Shown here one piece after another: positions 44,739-54,135 of a DNA stretch of 64,000 nt. Origin of the DNA: Eikenella sp. (lineage in GTDB: Bacteria > Pseudomonadota > Gammaproteobacteria > Burkholderiales > Neisseriaceae); assembly GCA_030528345.1 (NCBI GenBank), contig JAUMZB010000007.1, positions 1 to 64,000 of the forward strand, read 5' to 3'. Within the stretch, counting starts at the first letter, position 1; each line of letters starts with the position of its first letter. The notes under the pieces were generated by a model. That model saw only the letters and a list, made by a program, of their open reading frames with translations. It had not been told where the DNA came from and ran no database searches. The translations under genes and the position numbers were made by a program.

Positions 44739-45371
44739 TCAGGTAGCCTCGGGCAGCGCTTGGGCGGCTGTCACGGCGTGTTCGAAATCGGCAGGCGTAT
44801 TGAAATTGCACACCGTCTGCCAAGCTTCGGGCATGGCAATGGTTTGGCGGGTCTGCGTATCCAGCCAGGCGCTGACTGTGCGTCCGCCTTGTGCCAGATA
44901 CCTTTGTAAATCGTGCCGCACCGCCGCCGGCCAATGCGACATCAGCGGATGGATGCGGCCGTTGCCGGCGTCGGCCAGCAGGGTAATGCCCTGTCGCCAA
45001 GCGGGCAGGCCTGCGCCTTGCGCCAGTAGGGCGATGACTGCTTCCGGTTGCAGCAGGGTGTCGCAGGCCAGCACGTAAATACCGGTGTCTCCTCGTCGGT
45101 GTGCCTTTTGCAGCGCCGGCAGAATGGCGGCGAGCGGCCCCTGACGCTCCGGCAGGGCGTCGTGGAGATAGTGTGCGCGGCCGGTATCGGGATAGGTTTG
45201 GCCGGCGGCGGCCAGCCAAACGGGGCGCCCGGGATGGGTTTGCGTGACCAATTTGTGCAACAGGGTATGGCCGCGGAAGGGCAGGAGGGCTTTGGGCGCG
45301 CCCATGCGGCGGCTGAGGCCGCCGCAGAGAATCAGCAAAGGCTCGTAGCGCACAGAAACTCCGCCGGCCAT
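44739..45371 (-). CDS. mobA: molybdenum cofactor guanylyltransferase MobA-like
   Basis: Nucleotidyltransferase expected to attach GMP to Mo-molybdopterin, giving the bis-MGD that NarG needs. 210 residues; nucleotide motif LILCGGLSRRMGAPKALLPFRG. The APKALLPF part also resembles the cytidylyl (MocA) branch; NarG nearby favours MobA. It starts one base after the moaA stop, so coupled. Stop codon supplied by a DUS (…LPEAT-stop). Confidence 0.82.
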   Translation of the reverse strand: MAGGVSVRYEPLLILCGGLSRRMGAPKALLPFRGHTLLHKLVTQTHPGRPVWLAAAGQTYPDTGRAHYLHDALPERQGPLAAILPALQKAHRRGDTGIYVLACDTLLQPEAVIALLAQGAGLPAWRQGITLLADAGNGRIHPLMSHWPAAVRHDLQRYLAQGGRTVSAWLDTQTRQTIAMPEAWQTVCNFNTPADFEHAVTAAQALPEAT

Positions 45372-45372
45372 C

Positions 45373-46350
45373 TCAACCGCCGATCATCGACAAATCGCGG
45401 ATCAGGCCGAATTTGCGCTCGTGCAGGAAGTGGTGCTCCGGTTTTTCCGCCATCAATTCGTGCAGGTGCCGGCGTAGGCCGTTTGGGTCGCCGCCACGCA
45501 GCCAAGGGCGCAAATCATAGGCAATGCCGCCGAACAGGCACAAGTGCATTTTGCCCTGCGCACTCACGCGCAGGCGGTTGCAGCTTTGGCAGAAATCTTT
45601 GCTGTAAGGGGCGATAAAGCCGATGCCGCCGGCAAAATCGCGGTGGCGGTATTCCCGCGCCGGGCCGGCATGCGCCGAACGCGGCACCAGCTGCCAGCCT
45701 TCGGCCTGCAGGCCGGCCTCTACGGCGGCGGCCGAAAAATGCTGTTCGCCAAAAAAAGCCGTATTGCCGCGGGTTTGCATCAGCTCGATAAAGCGCAGGG
45801 TAACCGGGCGGTGGCGCACGAAATCCAAGGCATCGGGCAAGGTGTGCGCCATATAGCGGCGCAGCAGCAGGGTGTTGACTTTGATGCCGTAAAAACCCTG
45901 CTCCAAAATGCCGTCCAAAGCGCGCACGATGTTGCGGCATTCGCGTTTGCCGGTGATTCGGTAAAACACTTCCGGGTCGAAGCTGTCGATGCTGATGTTC
46001 AGTTTGTCGATGCCGGCGGCGCGGTAGGCCGGAAACAGTTTGGCCAGCTTGAAGGCATTGGTGGTCAGCGCCACGCTCTCGATTTGCGCTTGGGCGCGGC
46101 AGATGGCAATGATGTCGGCCAAATCGCGCCGCAAAGTGGGTTCGCCGCCGGTGAGGCGGATTTTACGGGTGCCGCTTCGGGCGAAGGTTTGAACCAGGGT
46201 TTCGATTTCGGGCAGCGTCAGTTCGTCAGGCTTGGCTTTGCCGGCATAGCCGTCGGGCAGGCAATAGGTGCAGCGGTAATTGCACAAATCGGTTACCGAC
46301 AGGCGCAAATAAGTGAGCCGACGGTTGAAAGGGTCGGTCAGCGGATTCAT
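45373..46350 (-). CDS. moaA: GTP 3',8-cyclase MoaA
   Basis: Radical-SAM enzyme, first step of molybdopterin synthesis from GTP. 325 residues. N-terminal cluster CNYRCTYC binds the SAM 4Fe-4S; C-terminal CQSCNRLRVSAQGKMHLC binds the second cluster; the tail ends in the conserved MIGG. ATG 46350 overlaps moeA by 4 bases. Confidence 0.97.
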   Translation of the reverse strand: MNPLTDPFNRRLTYLRLSVTDLCNYRCTYCLPDGYAGKAKPDELTLPEIETLVQTFARSGTRKIRLTGGEPTLRRDLADIIAICRAQAQIESVALTTNAFKLAKLFPAYRAAGIDKLNISIDSFDPEVFYRITGKRECRNIVRALDGILEQGFYGIKVNTLLLRRYMAHTLPDALDFVRHRPVTLRFIELMQTRGNTAFFGEQHFSAAAVEAGLQAEGWQLVPRSAHAGPAREYRHRDFAGGIGFIAPYSKDFCQSCNRLRVSAQGKMHLCLFGGIAYDLRPWLRGGDPNGLRRHLHELMAEKPEHHFLHERKFGLIRDLSMIGG

Positions 46351-47573
46351 AGGAAGGCCTCGGTGAACGGTTGGACGGTCACGGTGCTGCCGGCCGGTAG
46401 GTTGCCGGATTCGGCCGACAAAACCATATAGGCGTTGGCCTTGCTGACGCCCCACACGCGGTGGGAGTCCTGCTCGTCGGCCGGCGCGGCTTCCCATGTG
46501 CCGTCGGCGGTTGGCGTGAGTACGGCGCGCTGGATGTCCATGCGGCCGGGCGATTTTTTCACCGCTTGGGTCAACACGGCCTGTATGCGTAAAGGCCGGG
46601 GAATTTCCTGCGCGCCGCACAGCTGCCACAGGGCGGCTTTTAAAAACAGATCGAAGCCCACATAGCCGGAAACCGGGTTGCCGGGCAGGCCGAAATACCA
46701 AGTTCGCAACATTTGGCCGAACACAAACGGCTTGCCCGGTTTGACGGCCACTTTGTAATGGTGGATGGCACCCAAGCGGTCTACCGCTTCGCGCATATAG
46801 TCGTAATCGCCCACCGATACGCCGCCGGAGGTGATCACTACGTCTGCCAGGCGGGCGGCTTCGTCCAGGGTATGCAGCACGCCTTCCAAATCGTCGGCTG
46901 CCCGCCCCAAATCCAAAACTTCCACCGGCATGGCCGCCAGGCGGGCCATCAGGGTGTGGCGGTTGCTGTCGTACACCTGCCCGTGGCCGGTGAGCGGTGT
47001 GCCCGGTTCGCGGAGTTCGTCGCCGGTAGACAATACCGCCACTTTGATTTTGCGGTAAACCGGCACTTGGCCGATGCCGAGGGCGGCCAAGAGCATGACG
47101 TCGGCAGGGCGCAGGATGCGGCCGGCAGTGAGAACGGTATCACCCGCCGCCACTTCTTCGCCGCCGTAGCGGATATTGGCACCGGCGGCAACCTCTCGGG
47201 TGAGTAGAATGCCGTCGCCGTCGGTTTCGGTGTGTTCCTGCAAGACCACACAGGCGCAAGCGGCCGGTACCACAGCCCCGGTCATGATGCGGATGCAGCC
47301 GTCTTCGGGCAGGCTGCCGGCAAAGGGTTTGCCGGCGGCAGATTCGCCCGCTATCCGCCAACGGCTGCCGGCTGCGGCGCCGGCAGGCAGGGCGTAGCCG
47401 TCCATGGCGGAAATATCGGCGGCGGGGATGTTGAGGGCGGATACCATGTCGGCCGCCAAAACGCGCCCGATGCTTTGGGCAACGGGGAGGCACTCGGTGT
47501 CGGGCAGGTGCGGGGCGCGGGTAATGTGTTCGCGGATCAGGGTTTGCAGTTCGCTGACGGATGTGAGTGCCAT
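46347..47573 (-). CDS. moeA: molybdopterin molybdenumtransferase MoeA
   Basis: Inserts molybdate into adenylated molybdopterin made by MogA. 408 residues, four-domain MoeA: AMDGYALPAG near residue 60, IMTGAVVPA, TSGGVSVGDYD with its conserved Asp, and KPGKPFVFGQ. ATG 47573 follows AGGAGA. First gene of the moeA-moaA-mobA-moaC-moaD-moaE run. Confidence 0.96.
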   Translation of the reverse strand: MALTSVSELQTLIREHITRAPHLPDTECLPVAQSIGRVLAADMVSALNIPAADISAMDGYALPAGAAAGSRWRIAGESAAGKPFAGSLPEDGCIRIMTGAVVPAACACVVLQEHTETDGDGILLTREVAAGANIRYGGEEVAAGDTVLTAGRILRPADVMLLAALGIGQVPVYRKIKVAVLSTGDELREPGTPLTGHGQVYDSNRHTLMARLAAMPVEVLDLGRAADDLEGVLHTLDEAARLADVVITSGGVSVGDYDYMREAVDRLGAIHHYKVAVKPGKPFVFGQMLRTWYFGLPGNPVSGYVGFDLFLKAALWQLCGAQEIPRPLRIQAVLTQAVKKSPGRMDIQRAVLTPTADGTWEAAPADEQDSHRVWGVSKANAYMVLSAESGNLPAGSTVTVQPFTEAFL

Positions 47574-47725
47574 GGTGTGTGTCTCCTGCTGCGGGCAGGC
47601 TCCGACAGCCTGCCTGATCTTGATTGGTGCGGCCGTACCGGCCAGATGCCCGCATGGTAAAGCAGGCAAATTCAGATTTGAATGCATACAAAGCATGGCG
47701 AAACGGCGAAAAGACATAGCCGGAC

Positions 47726-47741
47726 TACTACTTTCGGCGTA
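47726..47741. promoter_or_regulatory. candidate NarL-type site upstream of moeA
   Basis: TACTACT-TT-CGGCGTA. The first nine bases are identical to those of the narH site; about 153 bases before moeA. Confidence 0.4.
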
Positions 47742-47754
47742 GCGGCCATATAGA

Positions 47755-47816
47755 AGGCTACCTGAAAACCTTAGCGGCGCGGAAATCCGCATGGCCCGTT
47801 TTCAGGTAGCCCGTAT
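47755..47816 (-). terminator. DUS-pair terminator after narK2
   Basis: GGCTACCTGAAAA and TTTTCAGGTAGCC arms separated by about 35 bases, flanked by matching CCATA / TATGG. Confidence 0.6.
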
Positions 47817-47839
47817 GGCACATGACTTGCCGGGGAGCA

Positions 47840-49222
47840 TCAGCACTTGGCTTCGGCACCTTTGCGGGCGTAATACCACCAGTTCAGCGCCGCACAAACG
47901 GCGTAGAAGACGATGAAGCCGATCAGGGCGGCGTTCACCCCGCCGGTAAGGTTGATGGAAGTGCCGTAGCTTTTCGGGATAAAGAAGCCGCCGTAGGCCG
48001 CAAAGGCGGCGGTAAAGCCGATGACGGCCGCGCCTTCTTTGGTGGCGTCCAAGCGCGCCTGTTCTCCGCTCACTTTGCCTGCGTCGGCAAATTTCTGGTG
48101 CATATTGAGGAAGATCACCGGCACCTGCATAAAGGTAGAGCCGTTGCCGATGCCGGTGAGGGCAAACAGGGCCAGGAAGCAGACGAAGAAGCCCCAGAAG
48201 TTGCCGCCCTCGCCGTTATCGGGCAGGAAGAAGATCACGCCGCATACCGCCACAATCATGCCGATGAAGACGATTTGGGTAATCAGGGCGCCGCTTTTGA
48301 TTTTGTCGGAAATCCAGCCGCCCAGCGGGCGTACCAAAGCGCCGACCAAAGGGCCCAAGAAGGCGTATTTCACCGGATCGATGCCGGTAAACTGGCTTTT
48401 GATCAACAGCGGGAAACCGGCAGCGAAACCGATGAAGGAGCCGAAGGTGCCCAGATACAGAATGCACATGATCCAGTTGTGCTTGCGGCTGAAAATCACG
48501 GCTTGGTCTTTGAAGCTGGCTTTGGCGGAAGCCAAATCGTTCATGCCGAACCAAGCGGCCAAGGTAGACAGAATGATGAAGGGCACCCAGATAAAGCCGG
48601 CGTTTTGCAGCCAGATTTGTTTGGTCACATCGCCTTTCACCCAGGTTTGCGGTTCGCCGCCGAAAGCGCCGAATACGCCGGCGGTAATGATGAGGGGCAC
48701 CACAAACTGCACGGTGGAGACGCCCAGATTGCCCAAGCCGGCATTCAGGCCGAGCGCGGTGCCTTTTTCCGCTTTGGGGAAAAAGAAACTGATGTTGGCC
48801 ATGCTGGAGGAGAAGTTGCCGCCGCCGAAGCCGCACAGCAGCGCCAGCACCATCATGGTGATGTAGCTGGTGTTCGGGTTTTGTACGGCAAAGCCCAGGC
48901 CGATGGCGGGCAAGAGCAGGCTGGCGGTGGAGATGGCCGTCCATTTCCGGCCGCCGAACACCGGCACCATAAAGGAATAGAAAATCCGCAGGGTGGCGCC
49001 GGACAAAGCGGGCAGGGCGGCCAGCCAGAAAAGCTGGTTTTCGCTGTATTTGAAGCCGATATTGGGCAGGTTGACCACCGCCACGCTCCACACCTGCCAG
49101 ATGGCGAAGGCGAGCAGAAGGGCGGGAATGGAAATCCACAGATTGCGGGTGGCGATTTTCTTGCCGGTTTGCTGCCAAAAGGTTTTGTCTTCCGGCTGCC
49201 AGTGTTGGATGAGATGGGACAT
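47840..49222 (-). CDS. narK2: nitrate/nitrite transporter, NarK2-like
   Basis: Major-facilitator NNP family, inner membrane, 460 residues with about 12 helices. The nitrate signature GGGNFSSSMANISFFFPKAEKGTALGLNAGLGN is clear. Expected to exchange nitrate for nitrite. Follows narK1 with a DUS hairpin between, the arrangement known from Pseudomonas narK1K2. Confidence 0.92.
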   Translation of the reverse strand: MSHLIQHWQPEDKTFWQQTGKKIATRNLWISIPALLLAFAIWQVWSVAVVNLPNIGFKYSENQLFWLAALPALSGATLRIFYSFMVPVFGGRKWTAISTASLLLPAIGLGFAVQNPNTSYITMMVLALLCGFGGGNFSSSMANISFFFPKAEKGTALGLNAGLGNLGVSTVQFVVPLIITAGVFGAFGGEPQTWVKGDVTKQIWLQNAGFIWVPFIILSTLAAWFGMNDLASAKASFKDQAVIFSRKHNWIMCILYLGTFGSFIGFAAGFPLLIKSQFTGIDPVKYAFLGPLVGALVRPLGGWISDKIKSGALITQIVFIGMIVAVCGVIFFLPDNGEGGNFWGFFVCFLALFALTGIGNGSTFMQVPVIFLNMHQKFADAGKVSGEQARLDATKEGAAVIGFTAAFAAYGGFFIPKSYGTSINLTGGVNAALIGFIVFYAVCAALNWWYYARKGAEAKC

Positions 49223-49246
49223 AAAAGGGTTCCTTCCGAGGGGGAA

Positions 49247-49302
49247 AGGCTACCTGAAAGCTCAGGCTGTACAGGAATGCGTTGTTTGTTTTCAGGTAGC
49301 CT
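49247..49302 (-). terminator. DUS-pair hairpin between narK1 and narK2
   Basis: AGGCTACCTGAAA and TTTCAGGTAGCCT facing across about 30 bases; may reduce read-through into narK2. Confidence 0.55.
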
Positions 49303-49309
49303 GCGGTGC

Positions 49310-50569
49310 TTAAGATTGGCGGGCCTGCAGCGCTTTCATATCGCTGTCGCGTTTGGCTTTAAACGAGAAGTGCATCCAAATCAGCGAAACGCAGACGGTG
49401 CCGTAGAGCAGCATGAAAGAAGTGGAGCGGATGCCGGTCCAGTCTTCCAGCGCGCCGAACATAATCGGCAGCAGGAAGCCGCCCATGCCGCCGGCCAGGC
49501 CGACAATGCCGGATACCGCACCGATGTTGTCGGGGTAGTCGTCGGCCACGAATTTGAACACGGAAGCTTTGCCCACGGCGGTGGCCACGCCCACGGTAAA
49601 CATCAGAATGGTGAACACGGTCACGTTCAGGCCGATGTGCATGGTGAGCGAGCCGCCGTCGGTGGTGCGGACGGACAAATCGGTTTGCGGGTAGGAGAGC
49701 AGGAAGAAGCACACCCAGCACACCCACATCACCGCCCAAGTCACCTTATACGCGCCGAATTTGTCGGACAGATAGCCGCCGAAAGCACGCAGCACGCCGC
49801 CGGGCAGGGAGAAGCAGGCCGCCAGGAAGGCTGCGGTTTGCAGGCTCATGCCGTACTCGCCCACATAGTATTTGGTCATCCACAAAGCCAGTGCCACATA
49901 GCCGCCGAACACCACGGAGTAATATTGGCTGTAACGCAGCACGCCGGGGTCTTTGAGCAGCGCCAATTGGTCTTTCAGGGTCACGCTGGAAGACACCAGA
50001 TGCTTGGGATCGTGGTAGCTGGTGAACCAGAACACCACGGCGGTGGCCAGCATGATGGCGGAGTACACGGTGGGCACAATCTGCCAGGTTCCGTAGGTCA
50101 CAATCAGCCAGGCGGCGAGGAATTTATTGATGGCGCTGCCGGCATTGCCCGCACCGAACACGCCCATGGCCATGCCTTGCTGCTGTTTGGGAAACCAGCG
50201 CGCCACATAAGGCGTGCCCACCGAAAACGAACCGCCGGCCAAGCCCATTAAGAGGCCGATGACCAGGAAATGCCAGTATTGGTCGGCATAGCTCATCAGG
50301 AAAATGGCCGGCACGGATACGGCCATCAGCGCGAAAAACACGATGCGGCCGCCGTATTTGTCGGTAAGGATGCCCAGCGGCACGCGGACCAGCGAGCCGG
50401 AAAGCACCGGCAGGGCAATCAGAATGCCGTATTGGGTTTGGTTAAAACCCATTTCCTCCTGCACTTTGATGCCGACAACCGCCAGCATCATCCAAATCAT
50501 AAAACAGACGGTAAAAGCCCAGGTGCTGGTGAACAGCACCGAATAGCGTTTGTAAGTTTCCGAGGCCAT
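49310..50569 (-). CDS. narK1: nitrate transporter, NarK1-like
   Basis: Major-facilitator NNP family, 419 residues with about 12 helices; signature GLAGGSFSVGTPYVARWFPKQQQGMAMGVFGAGN. Type 1 NarK proteins usually import nitrate with protons. I chose ATG 50569, with AAGGAAGGGG upstream, over a longer form at 50602 without a ribosome site. Confidence 0.92.
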   Translation of the reverse strand: MASETYKRYSVLFTSTWAFTVCFMIWMMLAVVGIKVQEEMGFNQTQYGILIALPVLSGSLVRVPLGILTDKYGGRIVFFALMAVSVPAIFLMSYADQYWHFLVIGLLMGLAGGSFSVGTPYVARWFPKQQQGMAMGVFGAGNAGSAINKFLAAWLIVTYGTWQIVPTVYSAIMLATAVVFWFTSYHDPKHLVSSSVTLKDQLALLKDPGVLRYSQYYSVVFGGYVALALWMTKYYVGEYGMSLQTAAFLAACFSLPGGVLRAFGGYLSDKFGAYKVTWAVMWVCWVCFFLLSYPQTDLSVRTTDGGSLTMHIGLNVTVFTILMFTVGVATAVGKASVFKFVADDYPDNIGAVSGIVGLAGGMGGFLLPIMFGALEDWTGIRSTSFMLLYGTVCVSLIWMHFSFKAKRDSDMKALQARQS

Positions 50570-50724
50570 CTCGCTGCCCCTTCCTTTCCGGTGGTTTGCC
50601 ATAAGTTAATCGGATTTTTACGCCCTCTTAACTTACGCCTTCACCGGCTGCCACGCATTGCCCTGAAGCATGGAGGCGGCAAGGCATTGGCATAGTGGGC
50701 ATTAGCCTGAAATAAGCAGAATGC

Positions 50725-50740
50725 TAGTTATTTGGAGGTA
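50725..50740. promoter_or_regulatory. candidate NarL-type site upstream of narK1
   Basis: TAGTTAT-TT-GGAGGTA; the right half (TACCTCC read inward) matches 6 of 7 of the NarL heptamer TACYYMT. About 156 bases before narK1. Confidence 0.4.
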
Positions 50741-50782
50741 GGCCGGCGGAAACGGAGCAAACGGTCAGGCGGGCAAAAGGGC

Positions 50783-50813
50783 AAGGCTGCCCGAAAGGGT
50801 TTCGGGCAGCCTT
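50783..50813 (-). terminator. terminator after molbindin gene
   Basis: AAGGCTGCCCGAAA and TTTCGGGCAGCCTT form a near-perfect hairpin, a DUS-like variant. Confidence 0.75.
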
Positions 50814-50865
50814 GGGGCGGAGTCGTGCAGAGTGGTCGGGATGGGGCTTTCAAGCCTGCGGGCGG

Positions 50866-51294
50866 CTAAACCAATACGCCAAGCATGACTTGGTCGGCAT
50901 TGAAAACGGCGGCGGCCGGGCGGCCGGGTTCCAGAGCGAGGGTTTCGCCGCTGTAGAGGGTGATGGTGGCGCACAGGCTGATTTCATCGTTGATGCCGAG
51001 CGTGACCACATTGTTGACCGAACCCTGCTCCACGCGCGTGACCGTGCCGGGGAGGCAGTTTTCCGCCGACAACACCATCGGGGCGAGATCGGCGGCCAGC
51101 ACCACCGATGCGGCTTTGATCATGGCGATGACCGGGCTGCCGACGGCCAACTTCAAACGTTGCAGGCTGAAGCTGCTGATTCGGGCGCGGATTTCGATGC
51201 CGCCGGCACAGGCAAGGGTAACCAGGCACGAGCCGCCGCTGTGTTCGATGCGGATAACGGTGCCGGCCAACTGGTTGCGGGCGCTGCTTTTCAT
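50866..51294 (-). CDS. di-Mop-domain molybdenum-binding protein (molbindin)
   Basis: 142 residues made of two tandem Mop/TOBE units (about 6-70 and 77-142), each with the N-Q-L-x-G-T-V / N-C-L-P-G-T-V opening and a late I-K-A / F-N-A-D-Q-V-M-L-G-V strand. Such proteins bind molybdate or tungstate in oligomers and act as cytoplasmic stores. Here it may also supply the Mop function that ModC lacks. Between narK1 and narL. A TTG at 51309 is a possible alternative start. Confidence 0.85.
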   Translation of the reverse strand: MKSSARNQLAGTVIRIEHSGGSCLVTLACAGGIEIRARISSFSLQRLKLAVGSPVIAMIKAASVVLAADLAPMVLSAENCLPGTVTRVEQGSVNNVVTLGINDEISLCATITLYSGETLALEPGRPAAAVFNADQVMLGVLV

Positions 51295-51345
51295 CGGGTG
51301 TTCTTTCAATGCGGAAAAAACGGTTGGAGAAGGGTTTCAGGTAGC

Positions 51346-52008
51346 CTACAGCGGCTGCGGCACATTGTGCTGGACGGCATAAACGGCGGCTTGTACACGG
51401 CTGGACAACTCAAGTTTGCGCAAAATGCTCTGCACGTGCACTTTGATGGTGGATTCGGCCAGATTGAGTTTGCGGGCGATGATTTTGTTGCTGTGTCCGG
51501 CCGCCAGATAGCCGAGGATTTCCAATTCGCGCGGTGTCAGCGCATCCAGCGCGCTGGCGGCGGGCGGAGTATTGGGCTGAATCAGGGACTGCACCAGACG
51601 GGCGGTCATTTCGGGAGAAAAAACATTGTCTCCGTCGGCCGCCTTGCGGATGGCGTCCACCAGAAAATCGGCATGGATGTTTTTTAGCAGAAAGCCGCGG
51701 GCACCCAAACGCATACATTCGGTCAAGTCTTCGCTGTCTTCCGAAACGGTGAGCATCACCACGGTTTGTTCGGGGCGGCTGCTGAGGATTTGCGCCAAGG
51801 CTTCGCGCCCGTTCATCACCGGCATATCCAAATCCAAGAGCACCACATCGGGGGCGGTTTGCTCAACCAGTTTGACGCCGCTGAGGCCGTCGGCGGCTTC
51901 GCCCACCACTTCGTAATCGTCCTGCCGCGCCAATAAGGCTTTGATGCCGCTTCTAAACAGGGTGTGGTCGTCAATGAGGGCGATGCGGATGGTGTTGTTC
52001 GGGTTCAT
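51346..52008 (-). CDS. narL: nitrate/nitrite response regulator NarL
   Basis: 220 residues: receiver domain with phospho-Asp in VVLLDLDMPVMNG and conserved Lys in FLLKNI, then a LuxR/FixJ-type HTH (LTPRELEILGYLAAGHSNKIIARKLNLAESTIKVHVQSIL). Overlaps narX by 4 bases, the usual narXL coupling. Expected to bind TACYYMT heptamers upstream of the nitrate genes. Confidence 0.94.
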   Translation of the reverse strand: MNPNNTIRIALIDDHTLFRSGIKALLARQDDYEVVGEAADGLSGVKLVEQTAPDVVLLDLDMPVMNGREALAQILSSRPEQTVVMLTVSEDSEDLTECMRLGARGFLLKNIHADFLVDAIRKAADGDNVFSPEMTARLVQSLIQPNTPPAASALDALTPRELEILGYLAAGHSNKIIARKLNLAESTIKVHVQSILRKLELSSRVQAAVYAVQHNVPQPL

Positions 52009-53951
52009 ATCAAAATTCTTTCTTGTTGCGGTAGGGTGAGGCAGACGCGGGTGTGGCCGCCGCCTGCGCTGGAATCCAATTCGAGGCGGGCGTGAATACG
52101 CAATGCCCGCTCCCGCATGATGTTGAGGCCGACATGGTTGCCGGACTGTTTGGAGAGGTCGGCGGGGTCGAAGCCGCGTCCGTCGTCGGTAATCGTCATC
52201 ACAAAGTCTTGCCGGTTGTCAAACGCGATTGCCACATTGTGCGCATGGGCGTGTTTGCGGATGTTCGACAGGCTTTCTTGCAGGATGAAGATAAACTGCA
52301 ATTGCTGTTCACTGTTGAGGCCGGGGCCGTCGCCTTGCCAACTGAGGGTAACCGGCACCTGGGTTTGCTGCTCAAACCGATCCGCCAAGGTTTGTACCGC
52401 TTCGGCAAATTCTTTACGGCTGATTTGGGTGCGGAAATTCAGCAACAATTCGCGCACGTCCTCATAGCATTCCTGCACGCCTTCTTTGATGAACTGAAGG
52501 TTTTCCGCCACTTGTTCCGGCTTGTCATCCTGCAAAGCGCTGTCAAGCATCTGGACTTGCAGATTGAGGAAGGTGAGGGTTTGCGCAATGCTGTCGTGCA
52601 GCCCTTGCGCCATCAGATTACGCTCCTGCAGCACGGCCAATTGGCGGCTTTCGTCCGCCAGGCGGATATTGGTGAGCACCAAACCGAGTTGGTTGCACAA
52701 GGCTTCCAGCAAATCGTTGCTGGCGGTATTGAGCGCGTATTCCTGTTCGAAATACAGCGTCATCATGCCCAGCTCCTGATCGTTGTAACGTATCTTGAAA
52801 ATCTGCAGATAATGGAATCCGGCCTGTTCGCAATGGGTATACGCAGCGGCCGCCGCCGCTGGCGGACGCTGATAAAAGCGGATGGGCTGCCAGCCGCCTT
52901 GGCTGACACTGTGGCCGCAAAAGCAGTCGTCCAACTGACGGCAGGCCTCCGCAGTTTGCAAAGCGTCCGGCAGCCCGGTGTGGGCGATCAGATCCATGCG
53001 GCGGCGGCTGAAATCCAACAGGCGGATGCTGCCGGCCTTGGCGGGCACCAGAGCCATGATTTTTTGCAGGAACATTTCGCAGGCTTCTCCGGATGCCTGC
53101 GTCTGGCCGAGAAAACGGGAAAAGAAATACAGGGTTTCCAGGGTGTAGTTTTTGGTGGCCAAATCACGGGTTTTTTCCACCACTTCCTGCTCCAGGTGGG
53201 CATACAGTTGCTGCAGACGGCTGCTCATCTGATTGAAGCCGCGGTCCAGATGGGCAAATTCGGTCAAATCATCCACCGGCACCTGCACGCCGAACTGGCC
53301 GTCATGCACGGCTTTCACGCCGTTTTGCAATTCGTCCAGCGGACGGATAATCCATAAATACAGCAGCAGCACCATCACACAGGCGCTCAGCAGCACCATC
53401 ACCATCAGGCAGCTTTGGAAAAGGCGCAGCCAGTAAGTGTGGCGGGCGTTCACGTCTTCTACCGCCGACACCAAATCGTCCACCGTGCCGACGAATGACT
53501 GCAGGCGGGTTTCGTCCACCCGGATTTCCGTGCCCGCCGCCTTCCAAACCATCAGCCGCACTTGCGCCCATTGGCGCTGCAGGGTATGCAGATGCCGCTT
53601 CACTTGCGGCGTATCCGGCAAAAACAGCGGGCGGGCGGGGTCGCCTTGCTCCAAACCGCGCAAGGTCGCATCGAATTCGGCCACTTTTTGCCGGACATCG
53701 GCGGCGGCATCGCCGTTGCGCAGCATCAGGCCGAGGCGGTAGGTTTGCATCCGCAGCCGGCCGGCATCGTTGATGGCGGCCGCGCTGCCTTCCAGCCGCC
53801 AAGACAAGAGCAGGGTCAGGATGATCGAACCCACTGCCGCAGCCACCCACAAAGCCGTGAGCAGCTTCAGCCGGGTGGAAAGGCTTTTGGGATAGAAAGA
53901 GGGCAAAATAACACTCCGCTGAATCACACGCCGTCCGGCCGCACTTTGCAT
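52005..53951 (-). CDS. narX: nitrate/nitrite sensor histidine kinase NarX
   Basis: 648 residues. Membrane helix about 30-52, periplasmic sensor with the P-box INDAGRLRMQTYRL (about 60-73) that binds nitrate, second helix about 175-200, HAMP, a GAF-like Cys-containing segment (about 280-430), the HisKA_3 dimer helix with phospho-His in GLHDSIAQTLTFLNLQ, and an ATPase domain with QESLSNIRKHA. The start could be internal (GTG 53909), as no clear ribosome site is visible. Confidence 0.93.
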   Translation of the reverse strand: MQSAAGRRVIQRSVILPSFYPKSLSTRLKLLTALWVAAAVGSIILTLLLSWRLEGSAAAINDAGRLRMQTYRLGLMLRNGDAAADVRQKVAEFDATLRGLEQGDPARPLFLPDTPQVKRHLHTLQRQWAQVRLMVWKAAGTEIRVDETRLQSFVGTVDDLVSAVEDVNARHTYWLRLFQSCLMVMVLLSACVMVLLLYLWIIRPLDELQNGVKAVHDGQFGVQVPVDDLTEFAHLDRGFNQMSSRLQQLYAHLEQEVVEKTRDLATKNYTLETLYFFSRFLGQTQASGEACEMFLQKIMALVPAKAGSIRLLDFSRRRMDLIAHTGLPDALQTAEACRQLDDCFCGHSVSQGGWQPIRFYQRPPAAAAAAYTHCEQAGFHYLQIFKIRYNDQELGMMTLYFEQEYALNTASNDLLEALCNQLGLVLTNIRLADESRQLAVLQERNLMAQGLHDSIAQTLTFLNLQVQMLDSALQDDKPEQVAENLQFIKEGVQECYEDVRELLLNFRTQISRKEFAEAVQTLADRFEQQTQVPVTLSWQGDGPGLNSEQQLQFIFILQESLSNIRKHAHAHNVAIAFDNRQDFVMTITDDGRGFDPADLSKQSGNHVGLNIMRERALRIHARLELDSSAGGGHTRVCLTLPQQERILI

Positions 53952-54019
53952 GCCGGACGGGGCATACTATGCGGTATTCCGGCAAGGCGGAGAATAAGCC
54001 GCTCGCCGTAAGGGGCTAG

Positions 54020-54035
54020 TACTTTATAGTTAGTC
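54020..54035. promoter_or_regulatory. candidate NarL-type site upstream of narXL
   Basis: TACTTTA-TA-GTTAGTC, imperfect inverted repeat 69 bases before narX. Confidence 0.35.
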
Positions 54036-54135
54036 CGCCCGATTCGGCAAGGCGGCTTATCGGATACACGCCAAAGTGCCACTTTGCAAATCGGATGGCC
54101 GAAATGCCTGAGGTTTATCAGCCGCCCGCAATAAA

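Noticed and set aside
47822..50251. 809-codon open frame on plus opposite narK1/narK2
   Set aside because: Antisense shadow of high-GC genes; His/Gly/Ala-rich, no family features, while the minus strand encodes clear NarK proteins.
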